64,000 nucleotides of DNA from positions 131,701,290-131,765,289 of the forward strand of contig OW121741.1 in the NCBI GenBank assembly GCA_933228675.1. The letters are read 5' to 3'. Positions 1-12,120 of this stretch are shown piece after piece. Numbering within the stretch: position 1 is the stretch's first letter; every line of letters starts with the position of its first letter. A program made the position numbers and the translations under genes. Source of the DNA: Stomorhina lunata (lineage: Eukaryota > Arthropoda > Insecta > Diptera > Rhiniidae). The notes under the pieces were generated by a model. The model ran no database searches and was not told the origin of the DNA. It worked only from the letters and a program-made list of their open reading frames with translations.

Positions 1-60
1 TTTAATCGAAGTTTATGGGTTTCAAAATTTACAAGATTTAAATAAATAAGAGACCATGAA

Positions 61-2150
61 TAACCTACAGTAATTTCTGGAATGTTGTGACGGGTTTTTT
101 GAAAATTGACTATTTATAGGAAATTTTTCGAAAATTGACTTTTTAAAGGAAATTTTTCGAAAACTTACTTTTTAAAGGAAAATTTTCGAAAACTTACTTT
201 TTAAAGGAAATTTTTCGAAAATTGACTTTTAAAAGGAAATTTTTCGATTATTTACTTTTTAAAGGAAATTTTTCGAAATTTTACTTTTTAAAGAAAATTT
301 TTCGAAAATTTGATTTTTAAAAGGAAATTTTTCGAAAATTTACTTTTTAAAGCAATATTTCGAAAATTGACTATTTATAGGAAATTTTTCGAAAATTGAC
401 TATTTATAGGAAATTTTTCGAAAATTGACTATTTATAGGAAATTTTTCGAAAATTGACTATTTATAGGAAATTTTTCGAAAATTGACTATTTATAGGAAA
501 TTTTTCGAAAATTGACTTTTTAAAGGAAATTTTTCGAAAATTGACTATTTATAGGAAATTTTTCGAAAATTGACTATTTGTAGGAAATTTTTTGAAAATT
601 GACTTTTTAAAGGAAATTTTTCGAAAATTTACTTTTTAAAGGAAATTTTTCGAAAATTGACTTTTTAAAGGAAATTTATAGAAAATTGACTTTTTAAAGG
701 AAATTTTTCGAAATTTGACCTTGTATAGGAAATTTTTCGAAAATTGACTACTTATATGAAAATTAACTATTTGCGGGATTTTTTTTTTCGAAATTTGACT
801 ATTTATACGAAATTTTTCAAAATTTACTTTTTATAGGAAATTTTTCGAAAATTTACTATTTAAAGACAATTTTTTGAAAAATGTCTTTTTAAAGAAAATT
901 TTTCGAAAATTGACTTTTTAAAGGAAATTTTTTGAAAACTGACTTTTTAAAGGGAAATTTTCGAAAATTGACTTTTTAAAGGAAATTTTTCGAAAACTGA
1001 CTATTTATAGGGAACTTTCGAAAATTTACTATTTATAGGAAATTTTTCAAAAATTTACTATTTGTAGGAAATTTTTCAAAAATTTTCTATTTATAGGAAA
1101 TTTTTCGAAAATTTACTACTTATAGGGAATTTTTCAAAAATTTCTATTTATAGGAAATTTTTTGAAAATTTACTATTTATAGGAAATTTTTCGAACATTA
1201 ACAATTTGTAGGAATTTTTCGAAAATTTACTATTTATAGGAAATTTTTCGAAAATTGACTATTTATGGGAAATTTTTCGAAAATTGACTATTTATAGGAA
1301 ATTTTTCGAAAATTTACTTTTTAAAGGAAATTTTTCAAAAATTGACTTATTAAAAGAAATTTATAGAAAATTGACTTTTTAAAGGAAATTTTTCGAAATT
1401 TGTCCTTTTAAAGGAAATTTTTCGAAAATTGACTATTTATAGAAAATTTTTCGAAAATTGACTTTTTAAAGGAAAATTTTCGAAAATTGACTTTTTAAAG
1501 GAAATTTTTCGAAAATTTACTTTTTAAAGGAAAATTTTCGAAAATTGACTTTTTAAAGGAAATTTTTCGAAAATTTACTTTTTAAAGGAAATTTTTCGAA
1601 AATTAATTTTTTAAAGGAAATTTATCGCAAATTGACTTTTTAAAGGAAAATTTTCGAAAATTTACTTTGTAAAGGAAAATTTTCGAAAATTTACTTTTTA
1701 AAGGAAAATTTTCGAAAATTGACTTTTTAAAAGAAATTTTTCGAAAATTTACTTTTTAAAGGAATATTTCGAAAATTGACTATTTATAGGAAATTTTTCG
1801 AAAATTGACTATTTATAGGAAATTTTTCGAAAATTTACTATTTATAGGAAATTTTTCAAAAATTTTCTATTTATAGGAAATTTTTCAAAAATTGTCTATT
1901 TATAGGAAATTTTTCGAACATTAACAATTTATAGGAAATTTTTCAAAAATTGACTATTAATAGGAAATTTTTTGAAAATTAACTTTTTAAAAGAAATTTT
2001 TCAAAAATTTTCTATTTATAGGAAATTTTTCAAAAATTTTCTATTTATAGGAAATATTTCAAAAATTTTCTATTTATAGGAAATTTTTTGAAAATTTACT
2101 TTTTATAGGAAATTTTTCGAAAATTGACTATTTATAGGAAATTTTCTCTA
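61..2150. repeat. Minisatellite A, ~29-bp unit
   Basis: About 2.1 kb of tandem copies of a unit close to 29 bp, roughly 70 copies by length. The core is aaatttttcgaaaatt, which contains the palindrome TTTTCGAAAA. It is followed by a variable part reading gactttttaaa or gactatttata. The two variants occur in blocks (the tatttata type at about 360-560 and 1780-2140), as expected from local amplification. Scattered single-base differences show an old array. No coding content is seen. Confidence 0.95.
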
Positions 2151-2640
2151 GAAAAGGGTAAAACCGGCAGTATTTGTTTAATGTATGGTACTTTTTTAAG
2201 TCCATGCTTATCTTTTGACCATTAAAACTAGCAATAAAATTGATTCCACAATCCTTTAGCACTAAAAATAACTTATTAGGTACTTTTTTTTACTAATGGG
2301 GTAAAAAGGGAAAAATTGTTAACATCATATCTCTGGAAGTAATAGGGATATAATCAAAATTATAAATGCATTTCGACTAAATATAAAAACGAAAAGTCAC
2401 GACATTGGCACAATTTTTTAAATGAAGCGGAGCAGGGGGTAAAATATTGCTACTTTTTAACTGATGTATATCAATAAAGTACTTTTATTTTTTTGTACTC
2501 TAGATGGCGAACAAGTTTAAATTCGTTTAGCAACTTGAGCGGTTTAGTATTGAAATAATATTTAAATTATGAGGTTTTAGGCCTTAAAAACAATTTTTCA
2601 TCATTCCATTTTTTTGATAAGACTTTTTAGAAAAAAACAA
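2151..2640. other. Diverged relative of the 3' half of element E1
   Basis: There is no gene. The phrases ggggtaaaaagggaaaaatt, tatctctggaagtaataggg and gtacttttt resemble the region of element E1 seen in inverse at 38757-38830, where similar words occur in the same order. This looks like an old, diverged copy of the E1 right half or a related element. No ends can be defined. Confidence 0.35.
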
Positions 2641-3685
2641 CTTTTAAAAATTTTTTTGTTATGAAATTCTACTGGTATCCAATCTTGTTTATTGAGCTCC
2701 TAATTAAAATTAGTTCGATTTATTTATTTTCATTTTTTTTTTCAAATCTATTTTTAATTAAACTCATTTTAAATTGGTTTAATTTTGTACCGAGTCATCA
2801 CCTGAGTTTGGATAATTTTGTTTATATTTATGTATGTACAGCAATTCAGAGTCAACCTTGACCAATATTCATTTATTTTCAGCTGATTTCAGACCAGACT
2901 AAAGAATGAATGGCTCAGCAAAAAATTGAAGACCAAAAAGAAAAAACGTTTGATTCAATTCAATTCATTTGATTTGATTTCATTCATTTAATATTTATTT
3001 GCTCTAAGATATGAATGAAATTTTGCGATCATTCACGATTATTGATGTTATTTCCTTCTATGATTTGCTGATTTTTTGTTAGGGGGATTATTATCAGTTT
3101 TTGTTTTTTTTTAAGGTTTGGCAATTTGCGTGTTTTAATGAAAATCTTAAAGATTACGCACAAGTTTTAGAGCCACAAATTCAATTGCAATTTCTATGTT
3201 ACAAAATTTAACATTTAATCGGCGGATGAGGTTAAAAAGATAATGGTAAAATCGTAACACGGTTCATAAACGAGTACATTACAATAATATTGAGTCAATA
3301 TTCAGCTGAATGTAGTTGAATATTGATTTTCTTGATTTTATTGACTTACTGACCCATATGTAGTCAGTCTGTCCCTCCATCCGTCTGTCTTTCTTTAGCA
3401 TTTTTTCCAGCGTTTGTGCATGAAATTGTCGATTCGTTTGGCTTTTAAAAATTTAGCTGTGCGTATAAAAACTGTAGCAAAAAAATTGAAATTATGTATA
3501 AAAAAAAAAACAAAAATATTGAAAGTGCGTAAAATGAATTGCTTTGTTGCTATTTTAATGTTTTAAAACTTTACACTAGATCTTATAGATATTTTAAAAA
3601 TATTTCAATATTTCTCGCTTGTACGTTTTTCTTATTTTGTCTGTTTTACTTTTCTCGTTTCTTTTTTTCCAATTTTTATTTGCAG
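2641..3685. other. AT-rich non-coding stretch
   Basis: No gene or clear repeat is visible. The 66-codon open frame at 2661-2861 is hydrophobic and low in complexity and looks fortuitous. A short GTCY-like run (cagtctgtccctccatccgtctgtc, within 3365-3392) resembles the microsatellite of DINE-type elements but lacks other element features. The last 60 bases form a strong polypyrimidine tract leading into the candidate exon at 3686. Confidence 0.5.
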
Positions 3686-3736
3686 TTTAAATTCATGCGC
3701 TCCTAGACGACCTGGTAGTCTTGGTCCGTCTTGGTG
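3686..3736 (+). CDS. Candidate 51-nt host exon (microexon)
   Basis: The segment is preceded by a long pyrimidine tract ending in tttttatttgcag and followed by gtaagttt, a near-ideal donor. It is 51 nt long, a multiple of three, and more GC-rich than its surroundings. One of the three frames is open throughout (phase 1 in, phase 2 out) and would encode about 16 residues including CAPRRPGSLGPSW. The other two frames contain stops. I do not recognise the peptide. It could be a phase-preserving cassette exon of a large-intron gene, a 5'-UTR exon, or chance splice-like sequence. Confidence 0.35.
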
Positions 3737-4404
3737 GTAAGTTTATAGTCTTTAATTTAATTATTTTTTAATGTGTTATATGTAAGTATTTGTATGTTAT
3801 AATAGTTAAATGATTTAATAGCGTTAACTAACATTTTTATTATTAATTTCAATTGAGATGTTTCCATTTGGTTAATCCTTTGGTTTTTTTTTTTCGGTAG
3901 ATGCAGCTTAAAGCTGATTTAGCTTGAAATCGCGTTTAGTTTATTTGGTGGGAATTATTACTTTTAAACGGTCATAATTTCAGAGATTTGGTAACAATAT
4001 GTAGTTGAGAAAAATATATAATTATGGAATTCCTGGGAATTTTTGAAACTCCGTGACTTAATTTGAGGATGATGGTCTAGAAAGTGGATAATTTTCACAC
4101 GATTTAAAAGTGAAAATCTGATACATAGAGAATGACCCCTACTCCTCCAAAGGAATTGTGCTATATAAAAATTCATTTTATTTCTACAAGAAACTTGGGG
4201 CCTTGACGAAATTATTCAAATTCGATTTTATCTGCTACTAGAGCCTTAAGTACGATCAAAGACTCTATAATGCACTTCCATACATGAATTTGCCGTATGG
4301 TCATTATGAAAAGTCCCATAAAAAAGAGAGTATAATGCCTTTATTATAATTCGGAAACAACTAATTTAGGCCATTATCAAATGAGAGAAAGCTAAAGCAC
4401 ACAC
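3737..4404. other. Intron-like AT-rich sequence
   Basis: No gene or repeat is recognised. It starts with the donor of the candidate exon and ends where the 28-bp minisatellite begins. The short open frame on the minus strand (3964-4176) shows no recognisable motif. Confidence 0.4.
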
Positions 4405-5165
4405 ACGTGCTAATTTTTGTAGCAAAAATTTACTAAAGAAATTTTTGTAGCAAAAATTTACTAAAGAAATTTTTGTAGCAAAAATTTACTAAAGAAATTT
4501 TTGTAGCAAAAATTTACTAAAGAAATTTTTGTAGCAAAAATTTACTAAAGAAATTTTTGTAGCAAAAATTTACTAAAGAAATTTTTGTAGCAAAAATTTA
4601 CTAAAGAAATTTTTGTAGCAAAAATTTACTAAAGAAATTTTTGTAGCAAAAATTTACTAAAGAAATTTTTGTAGCAAAAATTTACTAAAGAAATTTTTGT
4701 AGCAAAAATTTACTAAAGAAATTTTTGTAGCAAAAATTTACTAAAGAAATTTTTGTAGCAAAAATTTACTAAAGAAATTTTTGTAGCAAAAATTTACTAA
4801 AGAAATTTTTGTAGCAAAAATTTACTAAAGAAGTTTTTGTAGCAAAAATTTACTAAAGAAATTTTTGTAGCAAAAATTTACTAAAGAAATTTTTGTAGCA
4901 AAAATTTACTAAAGAAATTTTTGTAGCAAAAATTTACTAAAGAAATTTTTGTAGCAAAAATTTACTAAAGAAATTTTTGTAGCAAAAACTTACTAAAGAC
5001 ATTTTTGTAGCTAAAATTTACTAAAGAAATTTTTATAGCAAAAATTTACTAAAGAAATTTTTGTAGCAAAAATTTACTAAAGAAATTTTTGTAGCAAAAA
5101 TTTACTAAAGAAATTTTTGTAGCAAAAATTTACTAAAAAAATTTTTGTAGCAAAAATTTACTATA
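4405..5165. repeat. Minisatellite B, 28-bp unit
   Basis: About 27 nearly identical tandem copies of a 28-bp unit. Its core is aaatttttg-tag-caaaaattt, a 9-bp inverted repeat around a 3-nt spacer, followed by actaaag. Most units are identical. Substitutions cluster in the last few copies (about 4985-5165), where the array decays. The homogeneity suggests recent expansion compared with minisatellite A. Confidence 0.97.
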
Positions 5166-5724
5166 AAAAAGTTTAATGCAAAAATTTTTTTAGTAAATTT
5201 TTGCAATTTTTTTGGTAAATTTTTAATACTAAAAATTTCTAAGACCATGTTTTCGGCTTCTTCTATCAGTTTCCTAAGTTTTTGTTACATTTCGATGCAG
5301 GTGTGCGTCATAAAACCCCAGATGTAGATGCTGTGGCCTCGCTTGTTACCACTATTAAGCATAGCATATCATATTCTGCCTGGGTTCGATCCATGGCTAC
5401 GTTGCGGATCAAAACTCAATCAATCGAACCAAAACTCTTGAGTCGGTCAATATCAACTTCAGTCAGATAGCCTAGGTTTCCAAACAACTGAGTCCAAAGT
5501 TAGTCCCCTTTTACGACAGGCCAGGGCAGAGACAGATGAGATGTTTTATGAACTCTACCTTTATCTGAGCATACATCGGGTCTTGATAGTGGCAACATCT
5601 GTGAGAACATCTTATTTTATTACTCAAGAACTAACTCAACTCTTCAAACTAAATGTTAAGACTTTGTTTGGACTATTTAGTAGATGGTTTATGTGAAGTT
5701 TGTACAAAATCGTTTGAGCAGTTC
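5166..5724. other. Unassigned sequence after minisatellite B
   Basis: The first 70 bases are a degenerate extension of the array. From about 5280 the sequence is less AT-rich and has a 62-codon open frame (5282-5470) without recognisable homology. It contains gggttcgatcc, similar to a Pol III B box, but I could not fit a tRNA fold. It may be a fragment of an old element. Confidence 0.35.
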
Positions 5725-6125
5725 TTTGACAGGGAAAAACGGTTGGACTGATTTTGACATTTTTTTTTTAATTTCTTGGCTTTGTCTAAGCAAAGATCCT
5801 TCATTAACATAAATTGACCAAACCCACTTTTTAATTTATCTAAGATCAGAAAATGGCTTTACGGACATAGGTATTTTTTTTCCTAAGTGTTCGTAGTAAT
5901 TCAATTTAAGTTTTTATGTAAAGAAAATTTTACCACGCCTACTTTTACGCCCAGTTTTTTTTTCCGATTTATCTTAAATAGAAAAACGGTTACACAGATT
6001 TAGGTATTTTATTTCTTAAATGTTTGTAGTAATTCAATTAAAGCTTTAACTGAAACAAAAAACTACCACGGCCACTTTTTTGACTTATTTAAAATCTGAA
6101 AACGGCTGTACGCATATTGGTAATA
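5725..6125. repeat. Degenerate ~120-bp tandem repeat, about four units
   Basis: Four related blocks start with variants of aaaaacggttggactgattt near 5733, 5850, 5983 and 6098. The middle units share ttcgtagtaattcaatt followed by a ttttaccacgcctac-like string. Spacing is 115-133 bp. This is typical of the internal tandem section of a non-autonomous transposon. No ends or coding sequence are identified. Confidence 0.6.
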
Positions 6126-7539
6126 TTTGACAATTTTTGATGATGATTTGACGGTGGACTTTCGTTTGTTTGATGGTTATTTAACGAGTAAAAATCTTTT
6201 ATTATCAACCCGGGCCGTGTATTTCATATCGAATGTACTATAATATTCCTACTAGCTCGTCTGCTGTAAAAGAAAGAATCTAGAGATTTAATGGCAGCTT
6301 CACTATCATAAAATGACAATCCTGTACATCTTTAATGGCCAAAAACAAAAAACTGTTTAATGGCCAAATTAACCTATTTAAATTTTGAATTAAAACATTC
6401 AAGTAAAATAAAAGTATCTTTATGTTCATAAAAGTACTTTCAAAAGAATCTGCAGTGCTTATACTTTTTAAATTATTTATAGTTTTACATTAAAATACAT
6501 CTTTTCACATAAAAATATAAAAATGGCTTTAAATGTAAAATTAAAGCTTATTGTAAAAGGAATTATATTAAACGGGAATTCCCGGGAAATTAAAAAAATA
6601 TTTCTTAATATTTTTTATGAGTCAGGGACAAGTTAAAAGTGTACCAAATCTGTTACAAAAGATGATTTACTTAATTTTTTGCAAAATTGATTATGTATTA
6701 AAATTCAGACAATTTCCCATATAAAAACCATTAAAATTTCAACACCTTTTTGTAATACAAAAAAAATGGTTATAGGCCCAATCAAAATTTCCTCATATAA
6801 ATATTTCAATAATTCATTAATTAACCTTAAAAATGTGTTAGGGTTTGACCTGCTACCGTTTTACACGTTTTAACGGAACAGAAGCAAAAGAAAAAGTGTT
6901 TTCAAAGCCACAAAAATATATCATCATCAAATCTGTTACTCATTTGGAAATGATTAATTTTTATTTTCGAAAAACCCATTTCATTTGTGTGTAGTCGTAT
7001 CGTCGTTCGTTTCTGATGAAGAATAATTTAATGTTCATAAGTTGAAAAAGTGCTATATATGTAGTTAAGCTTAATGTAGTTATTAAATTGTTAGTAAATC
7101 TTGCTCCGTTTTCAAAATCAGCCTCATAAATATTTCTAACCATCACTTTTTTTTTGTTTTTTTTTTTTCAAATCAACAATTAGTTGAGCGTTAGACAAAT
7201 TAACAGTGAACAGGCGGCTATAAATTTAATGGAATTGGAGAAAAAAAAGTTTTAAACCTAAATGACGATTAAATATTGCGTTAATTTACGAGCACAAAAA
7301 CAACAACAGCAACAATCAACTGATTTACAATTTATTTAAGTTTTTGTAATTAATAAAAATTATATTATTACAACAACCATATTTTTACTTTTTCTATTTA
7401 CTTTAAAGATTATTACCTTTAATTCTCTACTCATAGTAGACGTGTGTGCATATTCATTAAAATACTTTTGTATCCGGTGTTAACCCTTTAAGTACCAGTC
7501 CAGCATTTTAGTCGTCATATAGTAAAGACAACAATTTAT
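6126..7539. other. AT-rich non-coding sequence
   Basis: No supported gene. It holds simple A/T runs and a short CAACAGCAACAA stretch near 7300. The 61-codon minus frame at 6961-7146 has no recognisable motif. Confidence 0.4.
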
Positions 7540-7959
7540 AGTAAAAACTACGTTTTTTAATAAAAACTACATTTGATGGTACATAAATTGTGGTCATTTT
7601 CCGATCTTGATCCAATATTGAACTATGATCAAATGTGAACCGACTGCCATGATCAATTGTTACTATTTATTTATTTAAACGTTTTCTTAAAACTTAACAG
7701 TGTTTTTGTAAAAGTTGGTTTAACATTGAGGTATTATTTAATATTTCGGAATGGCCCTTATATGGGCTATGTCCAGACATAGACCGATTAAACTGTGCTG
7801 GAAAAAACCGACAAAAGGAAGACCTAGTGGGTAAAGTTAATTCGAGTAATCTGAATTCAATGTTACTAAGTGTTTGTTTAGGTTAGCTTTAGTTTTCGAG
7901 ATATAGCGTTATTTCAAAAATGCCGAAGGTTGAAGGTTGTTTATTTTCTTGAGCTGAGC
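7540..7959. repeat. Diverged dispersed repeat, copy 1
   Basis: It shares phrases with 9583-10080: ccgatcttgatccaatattgaacta, gaccgactgccatgatcaa and tatttcggaatggccctta all have close counterparts there. It lies immediately left of the 30-bp array and its partner lies to the right. The array and its module may therefore have inserted into this older element, or the element may be duplicated. Confidence 0.5.
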
Positions 7960-9060
7960 AAAAAAAATTTTCTATACAAATTTTTTTTATTCAACAAAAA
8001 AGTTTCTGTAGAAAATTTTTTTATCAAAAATTTTTCTATAGAAAATTTTTTTATTAAAAATTTTTCTGTAGAAAATTTTTTTATTAAAAATTTTTCTATA
8101 GAAAATTTTTTTATTAAAAATTTTTCTATAGAAAATTTTTTTATTAAAAATTTTTCTATAGAAAATTTTTTTATTAAAAATTTTTCTATAGAAAATTTTT
8201 TTATCAAAAATTTTTCTATAGAAAATTTTTTTATCAAAAATTTTTCTATAGAAAATTTTTTTATTAAAAATTTTTCTATAGAAAATTTTTTTATTAAAAA
8301 TTTTTCTATAGAAAATTTTTTTATTAAAAATTTTTCTATAAAAAATTTTTTTATTTAAAATTTTTCTATAGGAAATTTTTTTATCAAAAATTTTTCTATA
8401 GAAAATTTTTTTATCAAAAATTTTTCTATAGAAAATTTTTTTAACAAAAATTTTTCTATAGAAAATTTTTTTAACAAAAATTTTTCTATAGAAAATTTTT
8501 TTATCAAAAATTTTTCTATAGAAAATTTTTTTATCAAAAATTTATCCATAGAAAATTTTTTTATCAAAAATTAGAGAAAGATACAAATTTTTTTTATCAA
8601 AAATTTTTCTATAGAAAATTTTTTTATCAAAAATTTTTCTATAGAAAATTTTTATATCAAAAATTTTTCTATAGAAAATTTTTTATCAAAAATTTTTTTA
8701 TCAAACATTTTTCTATAGGAAATTTTTTATCAAAAATTTTTCTATAGGAAATTTTTTTAGCAAAAATTTTTCTATACAAATTTTTTTTTATCAAAAATTT
8801 TCTATAGAAATTTTTTTTTATCAAAAATTTTCTATAGAAAATTTCTTATCAAAAATTTTTCTATAGAAAATTTCTTATCAAAAATTTTTCTATAGTAAAT
8901 TTTTTTATCAAAAATTTTTCTAAAGAAAATTTTTTTATCAAACATTTTTCTATAGAAAATTTTTTAATCTAATATTTTTCTATAGAAAATTTTTTGTTCT
9001 AATATTTTTCTATAGAATTTTTTTTTATCAAATTTTTGTGTAGAAAATTTTTGATAAACG
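7960..9060. repeat. Minisatellite C, 30-bp unit, forward array
   Basis: About 36 tandem copies of a 30-bp unit built on TTTTCTATAGAAAA (a perfect 14-bp palindrome) alternating with ttttttatcaaaaa. Units are near-identical from 8020 to 8560 and decay toward 9060. Long open frames on both strands (FFIKNFSIEN-like and KFLIKKFSIE-like) exist only because 30 is a multiple of three. The same unit occurs inverted at 45781-47540. Confidence 0.97.
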
Positions 9061-9582
9061 TTTTTAGAAAATTTTTTTATCAAAAATTTCTCCATACAGT
9101 TTCAAATCATCATTTTCGAAAATTTTTACAGAAAAATATTTTTATCGAAAAATTTTCCAAAAAAAAAAATATTTTTATTAAAAATTTTTCTATAAAAAAT
9201 GTTCGGATCGAAAATAATAATATAAAAATCTAAAATTGTTTAATATTAGAATTTATTCCTGTTTTGAAAAATATTCCCAAAATTTACAAAAATATTCCCA
9301 ATATTTACAAAAATAATAGTGTCGTAGCAACAATGTTTGAGATTATATTTCTTTGTTCTCTCGAACCATATATTTTGTTGCTATAAATTGGTTTGGATTG
9401 TTTCTGGCCTATTTTGTTCATATTTTTTCTTTAACAAAGCGGCACCAACCAACTCTGTTAACATCCAAATTCCAACTGAATGATTTTAATACTCATTTTC
9501 ACGAGTTTTATTACAAAAATTACATCAAATTCATCGGCTACTGGTGGTATGGGCTGCCTACTCCTGTATATTTCGGAATGGC
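9061..9582 (+). repeat. Module R, copy 1, unique segment beside array C
   Basis: A decayed array tail is followed by a non-repetitive segment of about 350 bp. It reads aaaatctaaaattgtttaata, then paired ttcccaaaatttacaaaaata phrases, then a stretch with gcggcaccaaccaactctg, ending near ctactcctgt. The reverse complement of 45300-45700 contains the same series in the same order. Array C plus module R is thus one repeated unit. Both copies keep an open frame reading SLTKRHQPTLLTSKFQLND, which may be chance at this level of identity or an old coding remnant. Confidence 0.8.
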
Positions 9583-10330
9583 CTTAATATGAGAGATATG
9601 GTTTAAAATGGACCATTTATGATTAAGTATTCAAACAAAACTTGTCTGTACTGAATTCTGTATCGATATTTCCTTGTAGTTTAAAACGAGAAAAGTGGTT
9701 GCCCGATTTTGGTACAATTTTTATATACAGTCAAATATGGACCGACTGTCATGATCTAATCTTATTATTTTCAAAAATATTAATTTAACATGATACCTAC
9801 ATTTTCTAAAAACTTAGTTTTTCGAAGTCGGTCTAACATTTTGGTTTTGTCAAATATATATCTGAATGGTCCTTTTATAGGAGTTATCGTCAAATGTTTG
9901 CCGATTATGACAAAATTTGGTAAACTTATTTATATTTAAACAAAATTTGTCATTTTTAAATTTTGTATCGAAATTTTCTTGAAGTTTATGAGCCTTATAG
10001 AAATTTTCCGATCTTAGTCCAATATTGAACTAAGGAGATATGTGGATCGACAGCTTTGATATATACTCATTTTGTATTTGTATATTACTTATACACATCG
10101 ATGGTTCCAAATATTTGAGTATTATCACAATTTCGGTTTAAAATGTTATAAAGTTTATATCTTCTTAATTTACAAACCGATTTTTATGACATCTTAGCCA
10201 AAAAATAATCTGGATAATTCATATTTGGGTACATCTCACATTTGGTTTAAATTTTGTATTTTAATTTCATGTAAAATTTATAGTTTATATCTCTTTAACT
10301 ATTAATCCGATTTCAATGATTTATTCATTA
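9583..10330. repeat. Diverged dispersed repeat, copy 2, with internal repeats
   Basis: It begins with tatttcggaatggcc and repeats the phrases of 7540-7959. A further internal pair near 10130-10210 and 10225-10310 shares ggtttaaa, tttatatctctttaa and accgattttwatga-like words about 100 bp apart. This looks like an old non-autonomous element with subrepeats. No coding potential is recognised. Confidence 0.5.
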
Positions 10331-11360
10331 AAAATTGTCTATAATTAATAATTCGATTTATTTTATTAAGGCAGAGTAACGATAACTGTCCCTTTGTGAA
10401 CTATAATTGATAAATTGTATCAAATTATTGTTTATTATTTGTCTCTGAAGTGCTTAAGTGGTACAACATAGGTTAATTACCTAGACAACTGGAGAGAGTA
10501 AATATTTAAATTGAAATGCAACTATCAAGTAATTGATTTCCCGTTGAGCTAAAGCTCAAAACCATCTTACGAATTAATTTCAGAGAAATCGTTATTAATT
10601 TGAATGCAATAACTGAAACATACATTTGTGTTGTCTCATCTCCTTGAGTGGAAAAAACTTAACGCCTATTCCGGAGATGTCAGACTTAAACTATTAGAAA
10701 CTGTAAAATAACCTCCACATAAAATTTATGCATCTTGTCCATTTCTAAATCAGAAAAATTGAGGATAAAATTAAAATGAATTTGAAAAAAGAAAAAAAAA
10801 AATACAGAAACAGTTGCATTCGAAACTTTGTCAAAGCTTAAAATAACTTAAATACTACAGATGTGTCTGGTTTGGGTGATCATGTAACTTATTTACAGAT
10901 TGTTCTAAGAAACATGACGAAAACACTTTCAATTCTGAAATATTTATAACACATGTATTTTAGTTTTATTTTTTCAAACTGGATGATGCTGATGACAATT
11001 AGTACGGGTGTGTATTTTTTGCTAAAACCAGTGAATTCTCATTAGAATTTTATTAGCATTTTAATAACGAGTGAAAAAAAAATCATTGATTTTTATTTGC
11101 ATTTTATTGAAAGAATTTAAAATGATATTGAGCTTTTGCTATAGATTTTTGAACGATTACTCCATTGGCTTGTTCTGAGCAAGATGTTCACATAACGTTT
11201 TCGAATGGATGTACTTTACGTAATCTTAAGGTTTTAAAAATAATCAGTATATTCATTTCACTGCACTTTGTGACAAATAGGCGTAGCTGGAGAGATGTTG
11301 AATTAATTTTTTTTATTGGATCAACATCGAGGGGATTACCCCTACATATGCAACTGCATT
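10331..11360. other. Unassigned AT-rich sequence
   Basis: No gene, tandem array or terminal repeat is recognised. The plus-strand 71-codon frame at 11165-11380 runs into the DINE-like element and has no recognised domain. Confidence 0.35.
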
Positions 11361-12120
11361 TTGCATTTCCACCACCGTAGGTGGAAAGGGTATTATAAGT
11401 TTGTACTGATGTATGTAACGCATAGAAATATTTGTCTTAGACCCACCTTTTAGTATACCAACAGGCTTAGAATCACTTTATGAGTCGATTTAGGGATGTC
11501 AGTCCGTCCGTCCGTCTGGACGGCTGGCTGGACCCCCATATAAACCTTGTAATCAAACTACAGGTCGCAATTCTTAAGATAATTTGATGAAATTTGGCAC
11601 CAATCATTGCTTTGATAGTGGGACTATGGCTATTGAAATTCGTCAAAATCGCTCCATTATTTATGGTACCTCCCATAGGTCCCACTTACCGGAATTGATA
11701 TATTGGTCACAAATATCAATATTTTTTCATGAAATTTGAAACAAATACTGTTTATGTAAACATAAATCACTGTACCAAATTTTGTTGAAATCGGTCCACA
11801 TTTGACCATAGCTCACGTACAAACTCTTCTGTCAGAACGCACTAAATGAGACAAAAATCACTAAAACACTCGTAAATCTGAAGATAATGAGAATTTTATG
11901 TTTATTTTTTGCACACAAAAAAGCCAAATTTCGAGATAATCGGTATACGTCCAAATGACGAAAGCAGCTTAAATATAAAAGTTTTGAGAAAATGTTTGTA
12001 TGGTGGCAAAATTTAGCAAATATTTGTCTTTATACAAGGAAAAGAACACCTTTGACCTCAGTGGTGAAGGGTATCGTATGGTCGGGCTTGACCAACTATA
12101 GCACTTTCTTACTTGTTATA
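11361..12120 (+). mobile_element. DINE-1/INE-1-like non-autonomous element
   Basis: Its left end carries a hairpin (tttccacc-accgta-ggtggaaa, 11366-11387) followed by gggtattataag. A GTCY microsatellite (gtccgtccgtccgtctgg) lies near 11501. The body contains repeated wording about panels of gaaatcggtccacatttgaccat. The right end has gggtatcgtatggtcgggcttgacca, whose ggtc...gacc forms a hairpin, then actatagcactttcttacttgtt. This order (terminal palindrome, GTCY repeat, terminal stem-loop) is characteristic of fly DINE-1/Helentron-associated elements. No coding sequence. Confidence 0.7.

Noticed and set aside
4405..5165. Possible CRISPR array
   Set aside because: Units are directly contiguous 28-bp repeats without unique spacers, and the DNA is clearly eukaryotic.
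5370..5400. Possible tRNA or SINE promoter (gggttcgatcc)
   Set aside because: The B-box-like string is one base short of consensus, and no A box at the right distance or cloverleaf could be built.
7930..8567. Long repetitive frames on both strands (FFIKNFSIEN and KFLIKKFSIE types); similar frames at 45806-47475
   Set aside because: The 30-bp minisatellite unit is open in several frames on both strands, with no start context or non-repeat coding sequence.
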